From NCBI GenBank assembly GCA_013396655.1, contig WBMV01006503.1, forward strand, positions 449,896 to 513,895: a stretch of 64,000 nt of DNA, in the 5' to 3' direction. Of this stretch, positions 8,601-23,500 are shown piece by piece. The translations under genes were made by a program, and so were the position numbers. Below the pieces are notes generated by a model. It made no database searches. It saw nothing but the letters and a program-made list of their open reading frames with translations, and was not told the origin of the DNA. This stretch comes from Campylorhamphus procurvoides (lineage: Eukaryota > Chordata > Aves > Passeriformes > Dendrocolaptidae). Position 1 is the stretch's first letter; the number at the start of each line of letters is the position of its first letter.

Positions 8601-11600
8601 CTGCTATTGTTATCACTATAAATCTCCCTAAGCTAAGAACCTCAAGGAGTCTGATATTTTCTGTGGAAACTGTAATGATTTAGAAGGGCATGAACCCAGC
8701 ACCCTTTATTTGGAGCTTCCTGTCATTACATAGAATGTCTCAGGCTTCATTTACATCAGTTATTAGATCTTATTTGTTTAATATTACTTTTTGATTGGTT
8801 TTATACTGTGTTTATCATGCACATTTTTAGAACATACTGTATTTTTCTTTCAGTTGCTATAGTGACAGCTCTTTACAATGAAACTTACCTGAGGCTCCTT
8901 TAGCCTGGTTGAAAGGATGATGTGGAGGCCTGACCCAAAACCTTTGTGAATTAACAAGAAACTTTCTGCTAGAGATGGTAATATTTCCCACTTGCATCAA
9001 TGGATGGGGTTATTTTGCACTGTAGTGAGTAAAGATAGGGCATTAATCCCTGGACAAAAGGGCTTATGATTATGGGACAGAATCACATAGGAAAGGATCC
9101 TAGTAACCCCAGGGGAACCTTCTCTCCTTAAAACTCTCTAACTCTCCTGCTCTGCCTTGTTTAGCTAAAGTGGTCCTTCCCACCTTGTACAGGTGCAAGT
9201 TTTATTGGTAGAAATGTGTTTCTATTACTAAAGTCACTGCAGGTAGTAGGGTTGTTGAACGAATATGCTCAAACGATGTACCTGTAGTCACATTAAAATT
9301 TTAATGAGATACCTTTTTAGGTAAAAGCCATGCTTCTACACTGATATAATTACACTAGTACAACCGTCTTTAAATGAGCAATAATATTGTTGACAAGTGT
9401 ATCCTTGACATAGAAGGTTCAATATTAGGCTCTCTGAAGTTGTGTGAAGCTTATCTCCACCAGCATAAAGGCAAGATAAAAGTTTATTGATACATATCAC
9501 TTGGCCTTAAAGGAACATCTGATTTACCAGATGTTTAAGAAAACCCAGAACAGTGTTCTTGAATTGGAAAGCAGCTGTGTTTTGCTCTGCTCACATATTC
9601 ATTGGCACAGCTGCTTCAGATATCCGGGCATCTAAATTATTCTGACATCAGAAAAAAACACTGAAACAGGGACTGATTATGGCCATATTGCTTATGACGG
9701 TTTAATGCTTTGGCTGACTGATCATGGGGAAAGCTATTCAGTCACCAGACACATTGTAGTTAAGGAGTAAGTAGAATTCATGTTGAGCTCTGAGAACTGG
9801 GACGTTAGGTGCTCTAGAGTCATTCTTTCTAATATCAGTCTCTTTGAAGTAGCTGTCTTAGGAAGAGAAGCAGTTTCCATTTCAGCTTCACAACCTTTTT
9901 GGTTGCATGCTGAAAATTTTGGTGTTGGTTAGATGGATATCAGATGACTACAAAATTAAAACAAAGAAAAAAAAAAGAAAAAAGTTAAATCTGATGTTAA
10001 GAATAGTCTCAAAAAGTCTAATAATTTGCATCTTTCCTAGGTCTGCATGTTTTTGCTCTTCTTTTCTCAATCGCCAGTCTAAGTTGCCTTAAAAACCACT
10101 AGATATTGAAACAATGCCTGGGTACTAATTTCAAACCAGTCTATTGATCCCAATAAATTCAATTCGCTTTTACAAAATCACTTTCAGACCAGCACAAAGC
10201 AGAAATATAGCAGTCATAGAAAAATATCTGAGAACATTTTTGGAGAAAGAAGGTCTTGGCATTATAGTCTGATTGTCACCTCTGGAAGTAGACCATGGGA
10301 ACTGGAAGAAATACTGTTTCAATTTGCATTGCCAAATTACTCTTGGCCCTGGATCAAGAAGAAAGAAGAGCAGACAAGAGCCATCTCCTCACCCCTTCAA
10401 GTCAAAACTACGTGTAAACTCAGTGTATCTATGAGTGGCTTTGACTCTTGCTAAGAAGAATTGGCCCACAAATACAGCCAACAACAGCTATTAAGGGTTC
10501 TATCTGAGGATTAAAAACATCCAAGTTTTGATTAAAATTATGTTTGTATAACTGACATCTTAAGATTTTTTTTTAAGTAGTATGAGATACATTCCCTTTT
10601 CACTTTTGGACCAAAAATTTAAAAAGCATTGTTGTTTGTATACCATCACATGTTCTTGTTTTGTTTTATTTATTTGTACAGCCTCTTACTGGCAGTCCTG
10701 CTTTTGTTGCAGCATAAGTTGTGAAGGCAAGAATTTAAACATGGAAATAACAAAATCCTTCTGAGCCATTTTAGAAACCTTTGTTCTTTCTGATAGCTCA
10801 TGCATGTGCCGCATTTAAATGGTGGACTTCCACATAAGCCCATCATCTTTGGTATGAAAATGTCTTCTGTGAAGAAAAAATCTATGGAAGGTCATACTGT
10901 GGCTAATGATACATAACTTACAGATTGTACTTGCAAGTACTAAGTCCTTCTTAACCCAATTCAGCAGGGTTGAGCCCATGCCTGGCAGATATAAAGTGGA
11001 ATCCACTAACAATGAAGTGTTTAAAATACTTGTAAGGCCCAGAGGACAGTGTTCTAGGTTAAAGCCTCACTGAGATACATTAGCCAGAGACTTCCAAATG
11101 GAAAACACTGGTAATATTTTCAGCACATACTGAGAATGCTGTACAGTTTGGTGGATAGGAAAATAGTATGGAAGAAACAGAAGCGAATTTATCTGTAGTT
11201 CTGCTATTAGAAACTCTTAATGCCTACCATGTCAGCTAGGCCAGATATGTTTCTGTCTGTAAAATGGAAATCATTTAATATGATATCCATAGATACCAAG
11301 TGCTAGGCACTATTTCTCCATCACAGTGTAGTCTGAGTATTTTCCTCTATTCACTGCAGATAGAGACATGTTTTACATTTGAAAATAAAAATATTTAGAT
11401 AGATTTGTAATACCAGATCAAAGAGGTACTTGAGGATGAAAACACTGAAAAATCTGATTAAACCTCAGTTACCTCACCACCAGTAGACTGATAGTTTTGT
11501 AAATTAGAGCTCACTTTACCCTCTGACATATTATTTAAAATCCCTTCTGAACAAGTGATAAAACAACTTTAGATCTTATCAAGGAGGTATCTGAGCAAGT

Positions 11601-14600
11601 GTGAGACGGCAAGGAAAGAATATATTGGCCCTCTGCCATTTATTTTTCACTTCTAGGGGACAGACAGCGTACAGGCTATAGAAGAGATTGGTAAAGGGGG
11701 AATAGAAGCATATAAATCCATGGGTTTTTTTCACAGTGAGAGCTTGCAAGTTTCTTTTCTGAACTATTTCCAACGAGTAGTTTAAGAGATGGACTGGATT
11801 TGAAAGATTTATCACTTGGAGTGGAGGCAGAAGATTGATCTGCCCTAGCCTTGAAATGCAGAAAATGGTGAGTTTGGCAACTTCATGGTCTGTACCTGGT
11901 CATGACATTTTTACTGGTTCCTGTAGTGTATATGCCTGTATTTGCATTTGCAAGGAGACTAGCTTTTCTTTCAGTATTGTCAGCATCCCATTGAGAAGTC
12001 TTCTAGTGCATTGTTATCAAATGTGTTTATAATTAGTAACAGCAAGTTAAATGAGATTATTACACATCATAATTTCATTAATTTGATGGAATATGTTATG
12101 ACTTGTCACCTGCTCCCTACCAAAATAAATTACAAGGTTGTAATGCTCCACTGTGTTAAGTGGGTAACCACTTCATGGCAGGCGATGAGCTGAGCTGAAA
12201 ATTACAGTAACCTCAAAACAACTATTTGCAATGCTGGGTTTTAATCTATTAGTACTTGTAGTACTGTGGAGGCTTTGCCCCAAAATCAACAGTGTATTTT
12301 ATCTAAGAGGACTCGTACTGAAGGGATAGCTGAGCAATGCTGACCAACATTGTTGGCCAATCTTTTCCCCATCCCATCTCTCCTCACAGAGAAAACAACA
12401 GCTAAGAGCAGAGTGGTTGTAAATGGGATAAGCCCTTTGGACTGAGTACAGGGCAACTCTGTGAAATGTATAGACTCTTGCAAGCCTGGCTGTAAGAGAC
12501 CTTCCAGTCTACTGTGCTCTGGAACAGCTAGGTTCTTGATCCAGAGCAGGAGACACAGCACTTGGGATTTGGCCAAATGTTGCAGCTTGCTGACCCTGCT
12601 CATGCCATTGCTGTGTCCTTTGCAGTAATAGCAAGAGATCAGTCCCATTCCACTGGGGGACTTCCTCATGCCAGAGAAATCCCTGAGGAAGTAATTAAAC
12701 TACAACAAGCTTCATAGTAACTTGCATTTTAGCCTGTAATTTGACTTTGTAACGCATGATTAAAAAGTAAGTAGAATAACATTGACTTTCTCCATAACAG
12801 GAAGGAGATTACTTGGTTAGCATTTTATTTCTAGGTCTTAAGGAGATGTTATAAACATTGCAATCATTGTACAAGAGAATTGTAAACATAAATTGTTTAT
12901 AGAGAAAAACACAAATACATGCCTAGATTAAGTCAATTGGTAAAAATAATTAGTACTTATTATTGCTTTTTAACCTTATCAAGTGACCTAAATCTCTTAC
13001 AGACTAAACACAATGAAAAAAAATTATTCTTGAAATGCTGCTGCTCTTTATGGACTCAGTGCCTGACAGAACTGTATGTGTTGCCCTCACATAGTATCTG
13101 AGGTGCCTCAGGTGTGAGCATGCAGGATCTCTTGAGCATGTCTTCTCTCCTAATATCCCATACACATGATTAATACCACTGGAATAGTAATCCATTCTTT
13201 GGGGTTTTGTGTCTTGTGGTGGCTTGAATGATAGTTTCAATCTGACAAAAAAAATCACCTCTTGTGCATTTATAGAATGTATTTTATAGAATTTTATTTT
13301 AGCATGTCTGTGTATTGAATGTTTTATTTCTGCTACCATCAGTTGTATACCTGAGCAATGGGAAAGTGACTGTGGAAGGGGGGAAGCGAGGGTGTGCTGG
13401 GAAACAAAGTCTTAATTTCTCCATGGCAAGTATCTCCTGGTGGAAGGCAGACTGCCTATATCCCCCTTTATCCAAAAAGAGGGAAAATGGGAATACTTGG
13501 AGTGCTTTGCTCTTTCGTTATCAGTACCATACAAGTGCAGTTGAATGTTAGCACTGTGTGATGTTTCAGTCCATTCCTGGTTTGCAGCCATTTAGTCTGT
13601 GTACATTTCCAGCAATGTCACAGACTTGCTGCACGTCTTTACTTTTTTCTGGCTGTACAGCTTTATGGTGCTTTTTTTGCTTTTGTAATTTTTACCTCCT
13701 ATTTGTTTCCCCAGCTCTACCTGTTTGCTCTAAACCAGTTATAAAGTTTTGTTCTATGTGTAACTCTGGCAAGAGAAGAGGGGAACTTCAAGTGAAATAA
13801 ATAAATAAAAAATTAGTGATTTAAGAAGAATACATGTGGTCAGACTCGCCATTGTTTGAGCTTTTCTGATATCCAGACAATTGAAAGTGAAAGGATAGAA
13901 TTAATAATGACAAACTTGGCCTCCATTGAGAATTGATCTGTGTATGTACATGGTCAGAATGGTTACTCTCACACTAATTTATTGGGATGGCTTTTTATAG
14001 TTGCATTTTATTGTTGCATATACCTGCATGTTGCATGTGCTGGAAATCTAACACTGGTTGCAGACAAGAATATGCATTTACTTACTGGGACATTTTGGTT
14101 ACACCTCCAATAGTTGCTCCTAAAAACAAGCTTAAAGAATGTTGGTTGTGGTTACAGAACTCAACTCATGTTCTGAGAGATTCTTCCAAATTTTGCAATG
14201 GTCCAAATCCACATCTTTCTCTTCTCAGATAATGGAGCTCCAAAAATGGGTATGATCTGGCCTAAAAGAGCATGTTTGGTGTAGTGCTTGCTCATTTAAT
14301 TTCTTCTGTCCCAAACCACTTCAGTGAGGTTCAGTTTACTCATGAGAGATATTCTATCCCTGTGGTGGAGAAATTCACCAACTTATGATGTGGAACAGAC
14401 AGAGAAAGCCAAATGCCAAAATGTGTTTTATAAATACATATGCTGGTGTGGTGATCCCTTTGTAAACATCTGTACTTGAGAACTTTGTTGGATTTTGAAA
14501 GCTCCTTGGAGGACATGGTGAAGGATCTTTAACAGAACTCTAACTTGCAAGACAAACAGTCCAAGCACAAATAGTTTTTGGTACTTTTAGGGAAATTGCA

Positions 14601-16620
14601 CTTTGTCTTAACCCAGCATTTTAGATGAGACAAGAAATTCAACAATATGTCATCCCAATAGTAATTCAACAGGACAGCAATAAATATTTCATCTGAGGGA
14701 GTGTAGTTAGGTCACAGCATCAGCCTGAGTTGGTTTTAGAAATACTGAACAATTCCACTGTCAGTTAGCAGGACCCAAAACTCCTTAATTTCTATATGTG
14801 AAATCAAATCAAAGCATTACACTGTGCATGTCAATGGGCTTTTTAGTCAGATTCTGCTTCAGAAAGGACAGTAGGTGTTGATGGTGCACCAAAACCATTT
14901 CTTTTCTAAGATGCTTTCAATGACAAAGCTACTACTATTGGAACAGGTGCATTCAGTTATGCTCAGTTTGTATACTCAGAATTTGCAATAATGGTGTGTT
15001 TTCAGAGTTTTTCAAGAGCTAATTCAGACTAAAGTTTGACAAGACAGTGTTAAAACTGTGTAATAGGAACCCAAAAAGAGGAATTCTACTTATAAATGGA
15101 AGTTCAATAAATTATTAGGGTTGGGAGGAAATTGAAATGCTGGGGTTTTTTTAACCTCTCTACACTTTTAGAAACTGTGCTAGAACATCAGCCTTCTATT
15201 CTCAGTTAGAAATAGCAAAATGCTCTTGTTAATTAGAAAACAACCACAGGGTTTGTATTGTGTGGGGTGGAGGTCAGTGTAAGAGTAAAGTGAGTGCTGT
15301 GCATTGGAATGAATTACAGTTTTGAAGGATAGGTCCTGCATGCTCATTTTTGGTTTTGGCATTTAATGCCTTCCTCCCATTCAAATATGGGGGAGGAATC
15401 AAATGTCAAAATCTTCACTGTACATGATATATAATTTCTCTCTTGTATTTCAGTGGGAGAAACATCAGACCCCAAAATGATTATGTGTCTACTGGTAAAG
15501 AAAACATCACAGCATATTTTAATGTCAGTTGCAGGAATTGCAGGTGGGGTAAAATATTGTTGTCACCTTTCCCCCTTCTGAGTTTCTGTTTGTGTTTTTC
15601 CATGTACTCTTGCAGGATGCCAACAACCTAGAACTTTAATTCTATGTTCTGAACTTTGGCCCTGTCCAAAGCAGAACTCTATAGATGAACATGTCCCAGG
15701 ATTTCAGAATCCCAGTGCAGATCTAGGTCAAAAGAACAAAACCTACTCTTTTTAAGTAGAGCTTTATATACCTTAAACAACATGCAGGATAATTCCCTGA
15801 TATGCTCAGTAATAATATGTCTATTTTACAGCTGGAAAAATAGAGCCATGGGGAAGGCAAAGGCCTACTCCCACTTTAAAACAAACCAGTGGAAAAACTT
15901 ATGGAACCTCATGACTCCACAGCTCTGTGATTCTTAAAAACAACTGGGGCTCAATAATTTGCAACCCTTTTTTGTTAACTATATTCTCAAATATAGCGTC
16001 AGTTTAAATTTTGGTGTCATCTACAGAACAAATCCTGAAGTGACAAGAAATAAAGTAGAGGAAGCATGTGTGAGATACTGCATTGGCTACGAGATGAATA
16101 TTCCGCATCCCAGCAGCTGAGGCTGCAGGCAGCCAGCAGCTCCTTTTCTGAAGTTGCTCTGGCAAACTCTTGCATAGACCTTGGGAGGATGTTGTGACAG
16201 TCTACTCCAGCAAGTGATGCTAGAGAGGCTGGAGACTACAACAGAGTTTGGACAGGCTCCTATGTCTGTTTGCATTGCTCCTGATGCTGGAGCATGCCCA
16301 GAGTAGCAGAACAGAGAGGAGAACATGGCAGCCCTCCTCCTTTGGACTCTGGGTTTTACTCTATGCTTCATCTGGGTTTAGCTTGCTTGCATACTGTGCT
16401 GCCTTGCGCTTGCTGTTTGTGTGTTTGGTTTTAGACAAAAACACCTTTCGTGGCTCCCCAACACAAGGCCAGGCTCTCAGGCTGCACCTACAGTTTGTAG
16501 CAGGTGACCTGATCTTCCCAGAAACCTCTGTCTGTCAGTAGCAGGGAGCAGGACTCAAATCTGCCCTGTGCTTCCTCGCACCTTCTTTAAAATGGTGTCT
16601 CTAAATAAGTTTTTGTGTAT
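5661..16620. other. Intergenic DNA, no gene recognised
   Basis: AT-rich sequence with T/A tracts (16 Ts at 6293-6308, an A-rich run at 9957-9985, an AAAT run near 13795-13815). Open frames here are all under 130 codons, start arbitrarily, and show no recognisable protein similarity. There is no clear transposon. Conserved enhancers for GSC could lie here but cannot be recognised from one sequence. Confidence 0.6.
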
Positions 16621-16692
16621 GGGGCCTGATCCAAAGCCTATTTGAAAGAAATGAAAGTTCTGCATCAGCTCCATTGGGTTTTGGATCAGGCC
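16621..16692. mobile_element. Short palindromic MITE-like hairpin
   Basis: GGCCTGATCCAAA at 16623-16635 is perfectly complementary to TTTGGATCAGGCC at 16680-16692. The arms continue with weaker pairing (AAAGCC...ATTGGGTTT). The termini and internal CCATTGG-like motif resemble palindromic elements common in reptile and bird genomes (recall, not searched). No coding capacity. The element is 72 bp long, with decayed inner arms. Confidence 0.65.
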
Positions 16693-17232
16693 TTATGTGT
16701 CTGTTCTTACTCCTAGTGCAGGGTCTGGGAGTTTTGCCAGGGATTCATTGGGAATCACTTGACTTTGCTGCGACCAGGACTGGGTCCAAGATGAGCATAC
16801 ACAAGGGAATGAACAGTCTTCTTGACCATTTTTAATTCCATCTTAAGGCTCCACAGCAATGCAAAATTTTGTAAAACAACATAAACAAATACATATCTTA
16901 GGAACAGCAATATCAATTCAAAATACATGAAGTTTTATTTAATATTATCAAGGTTCCCTAGTAGTTAATTTGATTAAATGGAGCTCCCTGAATGCTTTTC
17001 TTTAAAAGTGATTTACAAAGTGTTTTAATATGAAGAGTTTCCAAAAGTTCTTGGATGTCAAAGAAGAGCTATTAATCTTTATATTAGCATTTTCAAAAAC
17101 AGCATGTGTTCCTTGATTAGTTGATATTTGTTTTCATTCTTCTTTTCTACAGAGGATTGTCACTTTGACCTTTTTTCATAGTGTAGTTCTTTTACATATA
17201 GGAGTTGAATATTTTCATATCTATAAAGTGCC

Positions 17233-17275
17233 GTTAATCTGATTTTCACTGGTGTAAATAGGGGCTAAAGCCCAC
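17233..17275. mobile_element. Half of a second palindromic MITE-like family
   Basis: The stretch ctgattttcactggtgtaaa at 17240-17259, followed by aataggggctaaagccc, resembles one arm of another amniote palindromic element with a CACTGGTGTAAAT core (family recall). The complementary arm is not present nearby, so this would be a truncated copy. Confidence 0.3.
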
Positions 17276-17386
17276 AAAGAATATTGAAAAGCCTCAGATA
17301 TGAGTTGTAATAATCTTTATCTCACAAAATATATTAGTGAATTAGCTAACACACCATATGTATCACTATCTCGAACAAGTCACAAT

Positions 17387-17518
17387 GGGGCCAATCCTGG
17401 CTCTTTCCCATGCTAATTGTCTCACTGATTTCACTAGGACTGATCACATGAGAGGAAGGATTTCTGCTTGCTGCCTTTGCTAAAATGAAACTCAGATGAG
17501 ATTGGCCCAGTGTGCAGA
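17387..17518. mobile_element. Palindromic MITE-like element
   Basis: GGGCCAATC at 17388-17396 is the exact reverse complement of GATTGGCCC at 17510-17518, bounding a ~131-bp element. Internal tgatttcactaggactgat followed by cacatgag resembles the centre of the same broad class of palindromic elements, whose consensus as I recall it has a TGACTTCAATGGGACTACTC-like core. Pairing inside the arms is degraded, so the copy is old. No coding capacity. Confidence 0.55.
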
Positions 17519-20500
17519 TTATAGAATTTCCCTTGCAATGCATATACATGTCTTTTATGATTTTAAGTAAAGTGAAGTATACTCACTAATCAGAAAAGTA
17601 AGAGACGCTAATTTATATGTGATGTACTTGTATTTCATGGTGGTTTTTAACTGCATTCCTTGTTGAAATTTCTGCTCTGTGTGTGAGCACGCTAAAAAAA
17701 GTCCTGTAAGGTAACATAGCATCAGACTGGTGACACTTTGAGCTTCTTCGGGCAGAGAATGGATCTGGAAGTTGTAAACAGTAGAGCTGCTGTGCACTGC
17801 CAAAAAGAGACATAAAGAAGTATCATGAAGATTCATAAAAAAGGGCAAATTTGATCAGACTGCAGAAGAAACTGCAAGTCCATGTTACAAAAAGTAACAG
17901 CCCAGTCAGAATACAGAGTTTCAGCATGCGCACTTGCTCCAAAATAAATACAAAATGTACCAGGTTCTGTCACTGTGGTTAGGACTTGTTGCTTTGACAT
18001 TTTCAGTGCTGTTAATTTGGCTCTTTTGTCAGGTGCAAATGCCTAAATTAAACATTGTTTTGAATTGCTTCATAAAATTTCTGCTAGGAAAAAGCAGGAG
18101 AAAAAAGAAACTGCTCAATTAAGGATCTGCTGCATGTTATAATTCTGACATCATGTGAAAGATGACACTGCAGACACTTTGCCTCTTTTATTAAGCAGTA
18201 TTATGGATCTTTCCCATTATTCATTAATAGTTTGGATTCTAGAGAGCCAAGTCATAATGCTGAGAAGGCAGGGCCTGCCTGAAGTATAACCCATAACTTT
18301 GAGTATGTAAAGTAACCCTGCCAGGTACTTGGTATTTTTTAACATGTTTCTTGGTTGTGCTTCAGACTTTTGCTGTGTAAGTCTATTTCCCTTTCTCTCC
18401 TTTTGTCTGCACAGTTCTCTTTCTTAGTGAATGACTTTTTTTGGTTACTATATCTTGTTCATATTCTGGTTGTCACTACTCTGCTGTGTCCTAACTTCTG
18501 GCTTCTTGCCATCTCAGCTCTTGTACGCCCCTCTGACCTTGTGTTTCATATACCTAAGCTGTAATGTATTTCTTTCTTAACCTCCCTGCCTTCCTGTCTT
18601 CATCCTTAAATATTAGATACATTAAATCTGCATATGAATTTATACGTGCACATAAATCGGGGAGATAAATGATTATTACAGTGTGGAACTTGAAAATAAA
18701 TAACATATGTGCTTTTCCCACCCTTGTAGGGAAATTTAGGTGGTTTGTGTTAGCACACTAGCTTATATTTGGTTAAAATAAGCACTTTACCTAACCCATC
18801 GACCCTAGTCCCAATCTCTGTTCCCTGGAGGATTTGGGTTTGGCTCAGCAAATACCATATAAAGGGGTAATCTGCTCCCCTTTGCCAGCAGACTGCTGCC
18901 TTTTTCTGATAGTCATCTACTTAACTGGCTTTTGTGAAGTGCAGAAAAGCATGTTGGGTTGGGCCTGTTAATGGTGCATAGAGCTTTTCCTGTAGTAAGC
19001 CCTGAGACATTTTTTAACGAAGTTTGAGGATTGTTATTTTTTGCAGAGGATTTATGCAGACAGCTAAGTAATGGTGGGTGAATTCCCACATCCCCAAATT
19101 TAGGCTGGAAGTTTCTACACCCAAACCCCTTTGGATTGGCTGCAAGGCAGTAACAGAGCACTTTACAATTGGTTTTGTAGAGTCTTGAAAACTTTTGGTG
19201 TACTGCCACAAATCCCACAGCCTTTTGGCTGACCCATCACTGGCTATGTACAGCAGGGATAGCCAGCTTTGTATAGGGGCCACTGTATTCCCAAGGAGGT
19301 ATTTTGGGCAGACCAGATACAGCCACGTTTATGCACTTAATTTTTAGAAACCTTCTAGACTCTATCTGTGCACTCTTTTGCCTTTCCTATCCTTCTCCAA
19401 ATAGCAACAAGCAGCCATGCTTGCCGTGTGGCTGGCCTGGTTGAGGCTGGATACAGTGGGGTTGTGGGCCACCTCTTAGCACTGGGCTGCCACTTGGCAT
19501 TCTTGATCTGCATGAACTGCCCTTGCAGGGTGCCCACAGCTGTGGTATGCAAAAGCTTTCTGTCACATCTAGCTTTACTTGAGTTTGACAAAAGCCTGAT
19601 GCCATTTGAGATGTTCGTTCACACTAGGAATTGAGTACTATACCCTGCCTGTCACTTAATTAGCTGTTATTTATTTTAATAAAGTGCATAATGCAAGGAC
19701 TTATTTTTGTTGTGTAAGGGGCTTAAGCTGACTTAAAGCCATAGGGAAGAGGAAAAATCCCCACATCTACAACAGGTAGTAAAGTGCTTTTGTTTCTCTA
19801 AAATTATTACTATTTGAAGTCTGATATGCCAGATCTGGTATATTGCAGTAAAGGTTGCACTGGGACTTCACAGTTATTTACTAGGTGATTATTTAGAGTC
19901 ACTTTCTTTTTAGTTGATTGTAACATTTTATGTCTTGGGGGCTTGACTGGGATGCAGCATCACACTTGGTTCTAGCTGTATTGCAGAAACCTCTGTGTGA
20001 CGTGGAGCCAGAAAGACCTATGAAAGCAGCTGTTTCTTTCATTAAAGCCATTACAGAGGTGTAGTTGTGGTGTACCCAAAAATAATTCTGATAATTGATT
20101 GTTAATTTTAATTACTCACCAGTTGAATAACTTGATAGGAGAAACAGATATAGACATACAGTCAAGCAAAATAAACACATATTCAGTAATAATTGGCCAT
20201 TTGGGTAACATGTTGAATGCAATAATACTGTGCAGTGATGATTAATTTATAATCTTCATCAAATCAGTGGGAGCACAATATAATTAATATGATGTCATTG
20301 TTTAGATAGCCCCTTTTAATGACTTATTTATATAAACATGTTTGGTGTTAAAAGGTGGTGAGTTGACATTTCTTAGTATTGGGCAAGCCGCATGATGCAC
20401 TTATGAAGCTGTTTTCCCAGCAGAAGGTGCGCAGTGCATTCAAGTTCTTGTTTCACTGTGACCTCTAAGCCCTCAGCATGATCAGAGCAGAAGCAAGCTA

Positions 20501-23500
20501 CCTAAAGTTCCCATATTGAGAGGTACAGCAGTCATATGATGCATGGCTCTCATGTTTTAACAGAAATAAAATATAACCAGAGAAGCTTTTGTCTACTTGG
20601 GGGCACAGTGTAGATGCAAGAAGCAACACTGAGTGGAAAATATACTACATCTTCAGTTTGCCACTTGATTCCATTGCAGCCATCCACTGTGGGGTGCTGT
20701 GCTCAAGGCTCAGGAGACATTGGAATAGCTGCTGAACATCAAAAAATTGCTGAAGGGAGTAAGGTTGTAGAGGCTTAGAATTCGTAAAATGCTTTGAGAG
20801 GTACATGCTGCAACTTCCTAATATTTTCAACACTGTTTTCAACACAATGTCAAAACATCACCCCATTCTAGTCACTGTGAAGAAAATTTTCTATCCTGGC
20901 CAAAACCAGCATATGGGATAAAACAAGTGTCCTTTCACTTCCCTTGTGCCTTGTTTTGTTTGAAGAATACCATCATTCACTCTCACAGTACTGAAAGGAG
21001 GAAAAAGTGCTTGTTTGAGTTAACATTGAATAATGGGTGGTATATAAAGACCATTCTGTATGCCTCTACCTTGGCCCTTTATTGTCTGGAATTAATCTTA
21101 GCAGGGTACCACATCTCTCTGCTCACAGATGATAATATGGTCAGGTGGTGAGAAGCAAAAAAATGAGGACACTATGTTGCTGTAATATACATAAATGGTC
21201 ACATAAAATGAATATGCAACAGAAGAAATGGAAGAACTAATTTGCCTCTTTCCATAGCACAGGTAGGGAGGTTGGGGTTGAGACTTTTTTTTTTCTTTCC
21301 TCCAACTTATAACTGTATGCAACACACACTGTTGGAATGAAATAGAAACACGATTAATTCATTATTATGGCCAGGCAGATTAGTCAGGTTGTGTAACAGC
21401 TGTGACACGGAGAGTGATAGAAGAGGAGTTTTCTCATGAGCTGTTTTCAGTTTTCCTAAGCATTTGGTCTTGTATCGATTCTATCAACTCAACTTTGCAG
21501 TCAGCAGAGTTGTTCTTCTCCATATATTCACTTTATGCATTCTTATCAAACCTTTTTCATCCTCTTTTACCCTTGACTGGGATATTCCAGACCTGTCCCA
21601 TTCCTTCATAAAAATGAATGATAATTATGTGAGTTGACCACAAAGACACTCAGAATTCATTTCCTCTTCCAAATTAAAAAGACAAGTAGACATAAAACAC
21701 ATGAAAAATCTTTACAATAATATTATTCTCTGTGTTTCTGTTGTACATCTTTGTCCTTTGAAGTCTAGGCAAACAGTTAGAGGCTGTGGTAGAAAGACAT
21801 GTGGATATTTTTGGTAATGAAAGTTACTAATTTAGGGTATTTTAAAAACCTGGCTTCCTTACCATGAATAGTCTGCTAACAGTTCCTTCAATGTATTGAT
21901 TTAGTTTCAGTCCAAAATGTCCTAAGCATGAGTGAGGCGATCTATCAATGAAGAAAGTCACAAATGGCCTAGAATGATTTAACCTCTATGTTTTGCATAT
22001 ATCCAACACTGTGAAAAAGGGAGAATCACTAGTCTTGCTCTCTACTTGAGCAGTGATTTGGAGGGAGTTCAGTAGTAAATGTATGCACAGAAAATAAAGC
22101 TTGTCCATTTGACCATCCTGGCTCTAGAGAATACTTAATCCAGGTGGAAACAAGTAATGTTGGAGTAATATATTTACCCACTTCCTCTACTTGCTGAAAG
22201 TCAAACCTCACTTTTTTACAGAAAAATCAGTGCAGTGGTCCTTACTCTAAAGTTTTGGTTATAGATGGGCTTTTAAACATTGATTTTATAAATTTTTATA
22301 AATTGTCTATTAAAATGTGACAAAAATTAAGCACAACAGGGTATGTGAGCTCTCCACATTTTATTTATTTACTTTTTAAATACTTGTTGTTTGCAAATAT
22401 TGTGCACGGTGCAGCTTTTGAGAGAGTAGGCTGAACATGACTTTGGGTTTCAGACAGTGCAGTCATGCCCTTCTAGAATAAATGAGGTGTCACTGCAGAA
22501 TACCAGCAGCAACAATCAGGGGCAGTTTTAGACATGTCTGGGGTCTACTGCATGGTCAAAAATTATTTATATGAATATTCTTGCAGAGCATGCAAACAGT
22601 GGAGGTTACTGCTGACAGATATTTGGGCCTGTCACCGTTATACATTAATCTAAGCACACCTCCTTATCCATACCTATCTAATACTCAACGTAGTTACAAG
22701 ATCCTCTCAGTTCAGATCCCTTGCAACCACTGTACACTTTCGTATTTCCAGTAACAGCATTTTTTTCTATTATGAAGTCATATTTAAAATGTGATGATTC
22801 AATACAAGCAGAGAGATTTTTAGCTCAGTGCGCAGAGATTTAACTGCCGTTTCTTATTGATGCTAATGCAAGTCAGGTGGCTAATACCCTGTACAGCTCA
22901 CTGAAGATTCCCCCCAAGATGCCTTGTAAATTGCTTTTCATTGAAAGCACATTCAAAATTCACTCTTCTGTATATGGTTTTTGCTACAGCAGTCTTAGTA
23001 TAGATATTAAGCTTGTCACTGAAAAGGAATCATAAAGTCAAACAGGGCTTTTAAAGAAAATCTCATGCAATAAAATTTTAAACTCTAGTGGATCTCGTGA
23101 ACTGCAGCATTTGTCTGCTGAAGGTCATGACTGGTGTTCATTACAGTTCACTCTGCACCTAGGCTGTTTTGTCCTTACAGTTTGGCACAACCCAACTTTA
23201 TCTGCATTTGCAGCTATGAGTTTTACAGGATCAGATTTAGTTTTTCCCATTAAAAATAAAAAAATAAACTTAATGCAGAGATAAATGACCTCCTAGACTA
23301 GAATGATTAATTAGAAAGAAGTTGGTTTGCCAGCTGGTCAGTATACGAAGATATACAGAACTTTCCTTTCTTCCTTCTTCCAACTAGACAATTCTACAAA
23401 AGTTCCCGACCTTTGTATAATTCGTGTTTCTGATAAATTTAGTTCTGCAACTTTCTTTGGTGTGTGTTGATGGCTGCTAGATACAGAAGGATTCTTAATT

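Noticed and set aside
9076..9120. CR1-like tail (agaatcacataggaaagg)
   Set aside because: Only a short octamer-like match, and the following sequence does not resemble a CR1 3' UTR.
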